Source of the DNA: Gibbula magus
Lineage: Eukaryota; Mollusca; Gastropoda; Trochida; Trochidae
DNA: 64,000 nt
Assembly: GCA_936450465.1 (NCBI GenBank)
Contig: OW388300.1
Location: 48,101,378 to 48,165,377 of the forward strand
Reading direction: 5' to 3'
A program made the position numbers and the translations under genes. How positions within the stretch are numbered: position 1 is the stretch's first letter; each line of letters starts with the position of its first letter. Under the pieces are notes generated by a model that was not told the DNA's origin, did no database searches, and saw only the letters and a list, made by a program, of their open reading frames with translations. Shown piece after piece: positions 13,201 to 24,639 of the stretch.

Positions 13201-14169
13201 ATGTGTGCAACTCTTTTTTAAAATGTCCACAAACTATCTCCGATTTTCTGTTCATACTTACACTCATTGCTTTGAACATCGTTTTTCTCAATGAACTGAA
13301 CAAATATTTTGCCAACTTAAATATATATAAATGGCTTTAAACACATTGAGGCAAGTTATTTTGTAAATGAATCACATTTCTGGAATTTGTGAGCTTATTG
13401 CAATAAATTAATGAATTAATGGTTTAAATCTTCGTCAAAATTCAATTCTCATATCTCTACATCAATCGTCATTAGAGGATGAATAACAATGTTTTTGTTA
13501 AGAGTTATTATTTTTTACTCTCTGTGAATTATGGAAAGCCAATTATTTTATTATGGCCTGCAATTTGCTAAGTGATAGGTTTAGTATAAATGGGATATAC
13601 ATTCTATTTTGTCGGTTATTGTAACATAATTTGGCACTATCTACTTTTCTAGAAGAGATGAATTAATGATGACAGAAGGAAAACAATGATTCACAAAACG
13701 TCCAGAAAAGTGTTCTTATATGTTATGAGAAACATCAGAAATAATTGTTTTTCTTATGTATTCCACTTGAGTGTTGAGAAATACTAAAACACTTAGTGCA
13801 TAGTGCTATATATGTCTCACATTAATCTAAGTTCGTCGTTTGGACAATACAATTAAACTTGCTTGACTCTTCCCAACCATTTCCCCAGACAAATGAACGA
13901 ATGACCACATGGCGTGAGAGTTTGACCAATGCATGTGATGACCACCTCCATTCATACAAAATGGTCGACCGGACTGTAGTAACCAACATGGGAGACTAAT
14001 TTATGGAGTATCTAATTTGTCTGCTGTCATTAGTGATGCTGTCACTGTGAATATCCAATTTTGTGATAAGTATGCTCCTCCAAGCAAAGTATGTAATGTA
14101 TTGTATTGTTTTGGAGTCTACAGTACGAGAGTAATAGCTTCAGAAACTGGAACTCGATGCACAAACGAG

Positions 14170-14235
14170 GTGCGGTGAGTTCAAGAGTATTTCACTTATT
14201 TCACGGCTGCTAGTATTATTGCAGGGAGAAAACCC
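14170..14235 (-). repeat. SINE-tail-like fragment
   Basis: The plus strand reads TTCACGGCTGCTAGTATTAT then TGCAGGGAGAAA. The same 60 bp occurs at 61985-62045 with a few mismatches. On the minus strand it reads GCAGCCGTG..ATAAGTGAAATA..CTTGA, similar to a 3' segment I associate with abundant gastropod short repeats. It may be only the tail portion of an insertion. Confidence 0.45.
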
Positions 14236-14669
14236 AAAACGCCACCACAAAGAAGAAAGGTTTCTGTGAACAAATGCAATGAAATCGATTAATGTTGCTA
14301 ACTCTTTCGTCCTCATGTCGCCATCTGTGTTTAGAGCATGCAAATTGACTACAAGAACGGAAAATAACACAATAAATAAATAACTGGACCTGTATTCATA
14401 CTCGAAAACCTTTTCCAAATAAGTTAACGTTCTTGTTTTATTCTGCCGATTAATGTGCTTGGCACCTACATGTGTGTTAACAACACTTATCCATAAAAAA
14501 AATTCCTTAGTATAACATGTACGTATATCAAAATTCCTCCGGGTACTCTGTTTAAAATATGTTTTCATACAAAGAAGCAATCTTTTAAAGGTCAAATTAA
14601 AGACCCTTTAGTAAAGGGAAAATATATATCCATTTCCGTATGTTGTAAAATTCATGATTAAAAGGTCCC

Positions 14670-14860
14670 GTCAGTTATCTGACAAGGTACAGTATAATTA
14701 TAGACGTAGCAGTAACACCAGTGAGACAGTAATGAGACTTGTAGACGACCATCTGGGGAGTGTTTCAAGTAATCATATAGGACAGCTAACAGTTGAACCT
14801 TTGACTGGGCTAAAATATATAGATAGATTTAAACTATTGATCTTGTTACAATATTATTTA
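14670..14860 (+). other. conserved coding-like core, array copy 1
   Basis: This lies in an open frame at 14654-14920 that reads LSDKVQYNYRRSSNTSETVM, then RLVDDHLGSVSSNHIGQL and TVEPLTGLKYIDRFKLL. The matching block at 46146-46330 is about 95% or more identical over about 180 bp, with one in-frame 3-bp indel, while flanking sequence is much more diverged. A decayed version sits at 17950-18115. I do not recognise the protein. No clean splice acceptor and donor pair is visible. It could be an exon of an unrecognised family, a converted or mobile segment, or a selected non-coding element. Confidence 0.4.
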
Positions 14861-17800
14861 GTATGTTCACTGTTTTTCAAACTTATCTTACTATGCATAT
14901 CAATATTAGCAATCACATAATGTCACATGGTGTGTAAAATAAACTGATTTGTCTCTTCTACTAGTCAGGTTGGGATCAATCTTTGCCATTAAAAAATATC
15001 TGGATAATGTATCCAACGTTAATGTTTCTTAATGTGCTGTGCATAGATGTGACATTTACCGAACAGAGGGTAAGGTTTAAAAACCTAGTCGCCTCATTCA
15101 AAAGCAGCCGACTTCTCAAAGAGCAGGCTAAATGACAGTAGGGAATCGTTTAGGCTAAAACTGAGAAATTTAAATTCTAAAATGTGATTATTGCCACTTT
15201 CTGATGTTGTTCTTTTGTTCAATTGTATCTTTGAAATTTTAACAGATTTTAGGTTTTTCATAATTCACAGAAAATGTGACTTTGATTTAGTATACTGAGA
15301 ATTCTTTCTATTTCAAACATGTCCCATGAGAGTGACAGTAAGAAACTATGTTCAGAGAAAGTGAAAGATTATAAATTCATCGTTGAAGTGTTCATTACGT
15401 TGTTAGAGATTCCCTTTAAATAATTGCTCATTTCGGTGACGTGCAGGACCGGTTGATGGTTCCTGAGCAAACAGCAAATATTTATTCGAAAACAGATAAA
15501 CACAAGACCTGAATGCAATTATTTGTAAAAATTTTAAAGCAATGTTATTAAAATTTTCCTCTTTAACATTTTGCCCAGATTTTCCCCATGTGAGTTGGTG
15601 TCATTTGAAAACCCGCTAATTCTCCAGAATATTTGAGTGATAATTATCATCATATAAAATCATTTACTGGATTTTGATTTCAACCGATTTGCTGTCCTTC
15701 AACATATTTTATGCTGTTCTATTATTCTATTATTAGAATTCCCTTTTATATATACTTATGGTGATAACGGTTGACACCCCCTAAAAGCTATAGGAATGAA
15801 AAGTTATATAAACAACATAATTATTTTGGTAACACAACTGTTTGAGAGGCATTCTAGAAGTTGGTGTAATGAAGAAGACAAATATTTGATGGATGATCAA
15901 CTTCTTTAATAACAATAGCGACGTTTAGCTATACTGTTATTAAGCATATGCGAGGTTGAATGGTTTCTATATTAAATGTCTGAATAAGATTGACCAATCG
16001 GTGTATCCATTTACCCACAGACACAACAATTCTCACCTTCATCTCCATTTTTCTATGCTTTTTTTTATTTCCGAATTTAAAAATTTCAACGTTCAACCAG
16101 TTTTGCGACCGTGACATTTTTTCCTTCATTCGGAACAATGCTTTTGCAAAACTTTTATGAAATTATCTGAAGTGATTGTAAAATCTCCAAAGAAGCAAGA
16201 AAATATTTATTAAATAAGACTTTTGACATAGGGACGATTCTATCAAAAGTACTAACAAAACTGGTTACAACGTTACATGAAGTTTTGGTGAATTAACACT
16301 GATATTACAGAACCTCTTACTGTGACCTGGCAAATAGTAAGTCACAAAATGTTTTAACTAAAATGCCATAGTACAAATATCAATAACATATCCGTTAAAT
16401 ACAACAACTATACTCCTCATATGAAAGAGAATCACAAGACAAATTCATGTCACATATTACACAGACCAGATACAGTCCCGATTAGGGGACAAAGCAAGTT
16501 ACAAAATATATATTTTATAACCCACATTGACAATGGAGCCTATTCACAAAAGACAGAAAACACATGTAGATCAACAACAACAAAAACGTTGCCTTTAATT
16601 CGGCCAATAGAGACACCAAATTGGCTGAGGCGAGGCGATTCCACAAGACATTCGAACCTTTCAGAAATAATTAGCTATAAGGTCAATGTATGAATTCTAA
16701 TTTCATGCTCATCTTACGAAACACATTGAAACTGAACAAAATATGTCACATGTTGTTACATACAATGGGAGGATACAGGAGGATACAAAATATTTCTTTT
16801 TTATTTGAAGAATGTAACTTTATAATCAGAAGACAATTTTGTTGTATAAGTTACCTATAAATCATTGTCAGTTTCTTGAATTTTCCAAGCTTTGCTTGCA
16901 TAATTATATAGCTTTTTAAAATGAGTTTAAACACCATGGAGAAGTTTTTCAAGGTAAAATGATTTATATGTCAGGAAGGTGTGATTTTATTTCCTCTTCC
17001 TTGAAATGTTTTGGTAATGTTGAAAGGTTGAAATATATCACAAGCAAATGAATAGAAATTAAATTTATCAGAAGAATAACAATGTCCTGGTTAAGATTAA
17101 GAGTTCATGATTCACTATGAATTATGGAGGATGCATTATGTATTATTGTTTTCCATTCGCAGGTGATAATGACAGTTCTAAATTATATGTTAATTCATTA
17201 TTATTTTTTCATAATTAGAATAATTCAGCTGATATAATTTACGGATGGAAATGAAAATCAATAAATATTTTACGTAGAAAGGAATATGCTCACACATTAG
17301 CTTGGACATCACTCTTAGAACCCAATTCAACTTGCTTGTCTCTTCCAGACCAATTCCCGAGACAGGTTGATGAATGACCATATGGTGTGAGAGTCTGACA
17401 AGTGCATGCAACGACCAACTTGATTGGAATAAATTGTTCACGGGATTACAATCAGCTACTTTGGATACAACATCAAGCTTAAGAACTATCTACTCGTGTC
17501 TTTATTCATCATAAACTATGCATTTGCAAGATTTATTGGGTTCTTTATTCTCAAATCTGGAATTTGTAATCAAGGTGAAGAAAATGCACTAATGATGTTC
17601 GAATCATTTTCAATCAATCAATATGTATTCAGTCATCAAAGGATAATGACTTACGGCCAATACCATTATACAATAATGTATTTGAATGTCAATATTTCGG
17701 ATATTTTTATAAACCAAACATGTTTATAGGAAAAAAACAACCAATTAATCTACAGCAGCGACCTTTATACTTTATATGAATTTATTAATCTGATATGTCT

Positions 17801-17949
17801 TTGTTTATTTCATAGCCTCCATGGTTCGGTAGAGATTGGTTTGCAATTTAATTATTTAGATATATGAGTTAATTTGTGATGTTAGATGTTTAGGTGAGGC
17901 TGAAAGAAATTATCGAGGTAAGGAGGCAAAATAAGTAACAAAATCAATT

Positions 17950-18115
17950 GTATGGGTTTGGCAGTTACTGCAGCAAGCAGATCGTCATAATATGAAGGAG
18001 ACCATTAGGCATGTTTTCAGATGATCATTTTGGTAATATTTTACAGTAACCACAGATAGGACAGCTTTCCTTTGAACTTTTGACTGTGATAGCATCATCA
18101 GATTGAGGATATACT
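17950..18115 (+). pseudogene. decayed copy of the coding-like core
   Basis: The DNA CAGATGATCATTTTGGTAAT and then GATAGGACAGCTTTCCTTTG parallels the core at 14670-14860. Translated piecewise it gives DDHFGNILQ, a stop, then IGQLSFELLTV, compared with DDHLGSVSSNHIGQLTVEPLTG in the other copies. The frame is broken by an indel and stops, so it is not functional as coding sequence. Confidence 0.45.
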
Positions 18116-20464
18116 CTAATGGTTTTAAACTTTAATCTGATTTATCTCATTTTAAACCTATTTTTAATAATATAGAATATCAATAAATATACTTCAGCCA
18201 TTTTCAATTTTCTTACAATAAAACTCATCTGCTATTATATGCTATATTATATGCTTTACAAATGTTAATACATTTCATTGAAACAAATCACATGCAATGA
18301 AAATCATCTGACGATTTGCGAGCAGTATCAACAAGTTTTAAGTTTAATGTCAGTGATGGTGAATGCGCTGAACGTGATTTTCTCTGTTTTCATGAACAGA
18401 TTTAAAGAGAAAATTGGTCAAAGGTTGATTTCAGTCGGTTTTTTAAACATGGGTACAAAGCCGTGGTCATCGTTCACGATTATTTTATCCACATTTAGTT
18501 AATGGTTGAAGCCCTTTAAATTTGTCTAAAATATGTTGTCAAAAAGTTTTGAAATCATGCAATACAATTACAATGTCGTTTTCTATAATTCCAGTGGTTG
18601 AAGTTACCTAACACCACTGAACAAGAAAAACAGACAGTTTTACGGGTCCTTATATGTCAAAAGTAAACTAACTCACACTCCCTTGGGATTTTTTCCACAG
18701 ACACGTGAAATGTCATCATTTATTATGAATACCTCTTTGTCTACGCCAGAGACTGCGTATTGGCTAAGATAGTGATGCATTACAAATCTATCCATTGAGT
18801 GTTCTTTAAGCTGTCAAACATTTACAATCGTTTGATTGAGTAATGCTTCGTGAGAGCCTCATGTCAACCGAAACTGTTAAATCAGAGAAAATCTCTTCAG
18901 AAATGTTTAAAAATTATTTTAGAATGCTCAGTCAATTGTGTTTTTTCTAATTGATGAAGGTTGATGTTGACATGCGTCACCCTTAGAGTTTATGTGTAGT
19001 TTCCAGGTAATTTGTTTGTGGCAGTAACTGATATGAAATATAAGAAATATGATTTTCTTTTAAGAGTATTAAGTTCTGTTGGGCATTCGCAAGTAAACCT
19101 TTCTTCAATGAGAGTTTGCACCGATTGCTTACACAATATAAATTGCGGAATTTAAAATTTAAATCATAGGAATACTTTAAATAACGTATATATGCTATAA
19201 AGTGCGGTGCATATATAATAGATTTTTCATCGCGATTAGCTGGTATAAATTTTTTTCTATGCAAATAATGACTATTTCCGACCGATTTGCTGTATTAATT
19301 ATATCACAGATTGTCAGAATCGTTTGTGCAGATGACGTCAGTATGTTGTAAAATAATATAATGTCAAGAATAAAAATATCTAATTTCAGTACACGTGTAA
19401 TTATTGATTCAAATGTGACATAGATAGAGATTAATATCTAAGTGCGGATGTCAGGGTGTTTTTATAATACCGGTGACTGGAAAATTATCTCATTTTGCTG
19501 GCAAAAATATTATAAAACAAGATGATATCTACGGGAATGTGTTTATTTCTTCATTATCCATAGCTTCAGAATGTGAAACAAATTATCTGTAAAGTCGATG
19601 TTGCCAATGTGTACAGAGATATCTCAAACAAGAATTGCCACTGTTGAATGACATAGAGACTTATGAGCCAAATGAACATTCTTTTTATACATAATTCAAG
19701 CTCAGAGATTACTATTATGATGAACTATTTCGATTTCAACATTGATTCACATATATAATGTATCGCAATTAAATTGTGAGAGCTATACATTTTAAACAGT
19801 ATACCTCTTAAGTATACATCATTCGAGATTAATAGTTTTGCCATGCGCAGGATACTTCGGACAAGCGGTTGGGCACATCCGGACACATACTGCTTTTGCC
19901 GAAAAATCAGTGTATTGCAATGAAGTAAACTTGAAAATGAACTGAATATGAACCAACGTCAAGTATAACTATAAACTACTACTGCAGTTTTCTGCTATTC
20001 TTTAACCACAACTTACATGACAAAACATCAAGATAAGTAATAAAAAACGAAATCTAAGTTATCTGAAATCAAAGTGGGAATGATGTATCTTTGTGCATGA
20101 CATGAACTCAAAAGCTCAAAAGTGTCCAAGGCCGGCATAACAAAGTGTTATTAGATAAATTCATAGAAGTATAGTTTTGTTGTTATTTGTTGTTGCTTGG
20201 CAGCATTTCAAGTTATGTATTCTCAATTGTATGAACGCAACAGGTTCCTCTTTACTCAACTTACAAACAATGATGACGTCATATAATTTTTGCTGCGGTG
20301 TTGACTGAAACAAAATTGCACTTTACCTTAACAATTTTACTTGGTGCATTTAGTGTATTGAAATGTTTATTAACAGTGCATTGGTTACATTTTTTTAAAA
20401 CCCGTGAAAGCCATCACGATCAAACACTGTAATATATACATAGAAATCATCAAAGTTGATAAGA

Positions 20465-20610
20465 AAACAACTTCTTTGTTTCAGAGTGAGTAGTCCTTCA
20501 TTTTGTGTCAACATGTCATAGTGTGTTCCATTTCCATATACCCTTCAGAGACTCTATCGTAGTTGTTATCTCCACATTTGACTTTAACGTCTTGATTTCA
20601 TTAATATGAT
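20465..20610 (+). pseudogene. coding-like remnant, copy 1 (VFHF..DSI..VVIST)
   Basis: The plus strand reads SVFHFHIPFRDSIVVVISTF then DFNVLISLI before TGA. The sequence at 39870-39970 reads NVFHFKLHFKDSIKVVISTC then DLNIMTS. The downstream non-coding DNA (TTGAGCG..GTCAAAG at 20640 and TTGAGCG..TCAAAG at 40000) matches too, so the two are paralogous copies. I recognise no family. The frame is closed by a stop upstream, so this copy is probably a remnant. Confidence 0.35.
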
Positions 20611-20849
20611 TTAGAGCTTGAAGGATGTGTTAGTGCAGGAATTGAGCGTTGTCAAAGCTATCAACAATGGCTATTCGTTACATATAGGACATAATCAATA
20701 TTTTTGAATGTGAAGACAGTTGACAAAGACAGTTGAAAGACAAATGGTCGCCCAGTCACAGTAATCAGAATCAGCTAAATTGTTTAATGTTATACTGAAA
20801 TTGTCACTTTCAGTGAAATCCCTCTTAGTTTTGCATGTATTCTCTTTAA

Positions 20850-21203
20850 AGGAGCAGTAGCACGTTTTTTCGCTCAAATAGGTTGATGAAATGTATTTGA
20901 AAAATAATTTCACCAATAGTAAAAGATCCTTCTCTTTTCGGAAAATAAAGTTTAAAATGAGTGTACATGTTTCGGTAAAGCCATGGGAATCGTTTTTGAA
21001 ATACAAATTCATAAATTGTGTTCACAATAAAATGGCCGCCATGCAATGTTTGCTTTATACACAACATAGTTTTTACCACTACAGATAAATGGTTTGTGCA
21101 ACAAGATGGTTTGCCCTCTAGAGTTTATTTAAATGACATAAACTATCATTATAAATGGGACATTTGAAAAAATTAATTTTGCAAAAAACGTGCTACTGCC
21201 CCT
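20850..21203. mobile_element. TTAA-flanked MITE (piggyBac-like)
   Basis: A 354-bp element has terminal inverted repeats AGGAGCAGTAGCACGTTTTT and AAAAACGTGCTACTGCCCCT, flanked on each side by TTAA (20846-20849 and 21204-21207). TTAA duplication is the hallmark of the piggyBac superfamily. There is no transposase; small overlapping open frames on both strands are incidental. A second full copy is at 53679-54042 and a solo end at about 6706. The paralogous place in unit II (about 36040) lacks it. Confidence 0.8.
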
Positions 21204-24200
21204 TTAATTCTAAATGATTTACAATAATATTGACAGTAATTTCCAAATGTTTGGAATACTTTGACTTGTTATAGGAAATAATTTTTTTTTAAAAACGAAA
21301 TAATTGATCATCTATTACTGAAAAACTCACAATGCTATCGTAACCTGTCTCTTCGTCATGTCAACAAAATATTAAAAAATATGTATGGTTTCAACATTCA
21401 AAGACAGCCTGGTCTTTGAAAAAACTACCTCTTTTAGGTTCGTATCGGGATTTTGCAGTTGATGGATCGCAAAGTTCTTCAACACTGTAACAATACTACT
21501 TAGATTATCATACATTATATTCTGAATGTAATTGGTTGAATATTGATTCGAATGCCAGCAGATTTCAAATAAAATTTAATTTTTGATGATTCTTGCTTTT
21601 GTTTTAATAACTGATTTAACATCCGGGTCAAATTTTAAAAACCTTTCCAAATTGGAAACTAAGTGAATTTTATTTAGCTATTTTGTGTACTTCAACAGTA
21701 ATCAACAATTGATCTTTAGGTTTAGTGTAATTATTTTAAGTGAGATATGTAATATCGAAAAACAACTTCGAAAATGGTGTTGCTGCAACAGTATCTGGTG
21801 ACATAAGATGCTGCCACTCAACTAGTCTCTGCTTGAATAAGGGTTTCCTTTAATAATATGATAATGTTGATTCTACAAAATAAGCAAGAGACAAATGATC
21901 GTCTGACTTTCAAGTTATTCCTTGTATTCCTTATTTAAATCTTTGGATAATTGAATTTCCCTAAATTATCAACTAGATATAATAATGCTAATTAGGTCAT
22001 CATGAATTGATATACGAGTGATCTAAATAAATCAATTCTACTTTCATGCTTAAACCTGCTTAAAGCCTTCTTAGAATATGATTATTAAGTTTGAGGATAT
22101 ATTCACGCTTTTTGGTTGTTGTTTCGTGTTATACGTAATCACCATGCATATATGCATTTTATTGTAGATTTACTTTGAAAGATTTAAAGGCAGTCCTGCA
22201 CATTACATAGTCTACAGGTAATTGCATCTTGCTAAACAGACGCTGCTGAAAAAACATTGTACATGCAAACAAATATTCATGACATGCAAACAACTTTACA
22301 CATTTATTCTAATTCCATAAGATTGAAAGGAAGAAGCTCGTACACCATATATATCCTGCAAGTTATTGAATCTGACTATCAACATACGTTGTTGCTTCAG
22401 CCTAACGTAATAATCTGGATGCATGTGTTTTTATAAGAAAGTACCTGTTGTAAACATTCTGCAGGAAACATTTAACTTCGTGATTTTACTGATAATTCAT
22501 GGTAAGGTATTGTACATTTTATATTAGTATTAAAAGATAAATTTTAGATCTTGAAACTGAATTTGTTCTTACATCAATTTTCGGTGTAAAGTATCCCATC
22601 ATTATTAATATTATTACCAAATCAAACTTTTATGCATGACTAATTGTGCATATGAACAAGATATCCGTATAATGATACAACTGAAATACCAATATGAGAA
22701 GTGCTTTGTAATCAAGTATTGGTGTATTGAAAATATAATAGAATATTATATTTAACTAATTGATGTCTGTGTTGAGCCTATTCATTTTTACAAACTCTCC
22801 TATTCTTCACTAACTCATCTTACAAACATATCATTTCTATTGCAATGCTGATTGAAAAAGCTTTACATTTTACCTCAACAATTTGACTTGGTGCATTTTT
22901 GGAGATGAATAAATGATGTTTCTAAGTTCTAGTGATAGAACAAATATGTTTCTATTCCTAAACAAGCGTAGGTAGACACGTGATTACTCTTTTTTGGGAA
23001 TTTATAAATGTACAAACAGTTAAACTGTCTTGAATGGCTAAATAAGGTATATTTCAGCTATCAATAGTTTATTGGTGGGTGAATCGGAAGGAATGATAAA
23101 TTACATCAGTAGGTGGTCCTTCGATCTTTCTTTTCTTTCTTTTTTCGATTTATTTGGTAAACATTAGTTGTTCACAAAAAGTAAGTTTTTGGAAAAAGAT
23201 GTTTAATTTCATTTGACTTTTAACCTTTAGCAAATTGATGCACAGCAATAAATATAATTCTGACCTTGATAAGGCAATGTTATCTGATTTACAAATGGTA
23301 GCTATGCTACATTTGTAGATGGTATTGGACCGATATAAATAGTTTTTGAAACTAATTACGCTTCTAAATTAATGTTGAAACACACAACGACATCATTATT
23401 CCTAGATTGATGTGGACGTACACACTGGCTGTACACTCAATGACAGTGTGTAATTGGGTGTGTAGTCATGTGTTAGCTTTGTTTGTGAAGGATTGGAAAG
23501 GCGCCACTGAGCTGCTTTACATCTTGTGCATAATGAAAGCGTTTAGCTTTGTATTTGTCATTATAAGATGGAGGCGTCGAAAGCTATTGTTTTATCCAAA
23601 TGCTCTCATCTGCATCCAATAATGTGAATGTCAAACTGTAAAATTACCATGGTATCCAGTATCCAGTATGAAAGTGTCAACTGTCATAAACAAATTCCTT
23701 GGTAAAGAACAAAGACAATGTAAAGACAACATTCTGGATAAAGTTTGATGGCGCTACATAACACTAAACAGAAGTATTTACAAATACAGGGATTTAAAAT
23801 TGTGAAACATTTAAAAGCAGATTTATAAAACGTGAAAACAATGATATGGGCATAGCTTGGAATGCAGTAATATTTTATTTAAGTTGCATATCTCGTCACT
23901 TGCAACCGAAAGACAAACCATTTTGCTACAGTTTGTCTTTGACTAAAAAGACTTAATAGAACAACATTATCCAACCTAGTTTTAGGCAAGCACCATCGCC
24001 AGACATATCAGCATGCCCTGTAGTACATGTCAAGTTGTGTTAGTAACATCGTTTTACATGTCCTTTTTTCAGTAATCCCTTGCTGGAAATTCACATTGTT
24101 GCTTGTCAGTGAACCGACATAGTCTTTATCAATTACAACGCTTTTAAATAGCTCAAGAAAGACTGTTAAGCAGTCAATATGTATCCTACCCTGGAACCTT

Positions 24201-24639
24201 AGTGATCGTAATTAGTTCTTCCTCGTTCTTACGTATTTGAATGTAACTGTTTTGGTTGTATACCATCGTCTTCGAGAAAAGGAATTAATTTAGCGGTTTT
24301 CCTCCTTTAACAATGTTTCCTTTAATTAAGTATTTGTATGGCTTGTACAAGACAAGTTCAATGAGGACACTGGTTCCTTTTTACCAAGAGTGACAAGAAA
24401 AATATTGAATTCCCAGTGAAATCAAAAGAAAGATTAGTTTGGAGTAATGGATTACGAACTGTGTCACTTGGAAAGACATTCCCAGTTAGTTTTTACCAAA
24501 CCAGAGAAATCGCGGGATAAATGTTGAATAGAAAGATGGCTCAGTACTTGAAATTGCGAGTATTAAGACTCTCTTTTGAGAACTTGGATTCTTCAATGAT
24601 AGTCGTGAATATGAAGATCAAAGGTGATTAAGTGCCAGA

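Larger units (their letters stand above)
13200..15780. repeat. tandem-array unit I, head segment (copy 1)
   Basis: This segment aligns by eye, in the same order, with 24.64-26.95 kb and 44.68-46.98 kb. Shared landmarks include the GCATGCAAATTGAC region near 14336, the coding-like core at 14670-14850, the motif GTGTGTAAAATAAACTG near 14930, the block with CATGTCCCATGAGAGTGACA near 15320, and CAACCGATTTGCTGTC near 15681. Copy 1 is clearly more diverged than copies 2 and 3 are from each other. A short SINE-tail-like fragment sits inside it at about 14170-14235. Confidence 0.65.
15900..23345. repeat. tandem-array unit I, body (paralogous to unit II body)
   Basis: The order of matching landmarks with unit II is preserved: 15.93-16.31 with 30.33-30.70 kb, 16.9-17.2 with 32.5-32.83, 18.1-18.25 with 33.06-33.1 and 33.46-33.53, 18.53-18.9 with 33.76-34.15, 19.3-19.7 with 34.7-35.07, 20.75-20.83 with 35.96-36.03, 21.7-22.3 with 36.15-36.73, 22.78-22.9 with 37.75-37.86, and 22.93-23.34 with 40.53-40.91. 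Identity is roughly 75-85% by eye. No intact gene is seen; open frames here are short and unsupported. Confidence 0.6.

Noticed and set aside
14140..14595. 151-codon minus-strand ORF as a gene
   Set aside because: It runs through a SINE-tail fragment and array sequence; the reading frame is not maintained in the paralogous segments at 25.7 and 45.8 kb; no domain is visible.
20695..21079. overlapping minus-strand ORFs of 105 and 77 codons
   Set aside because: They lie mostly inside the TTAA-flanked MITE, and its second copy at 53.7 kb does not keep the frames open.
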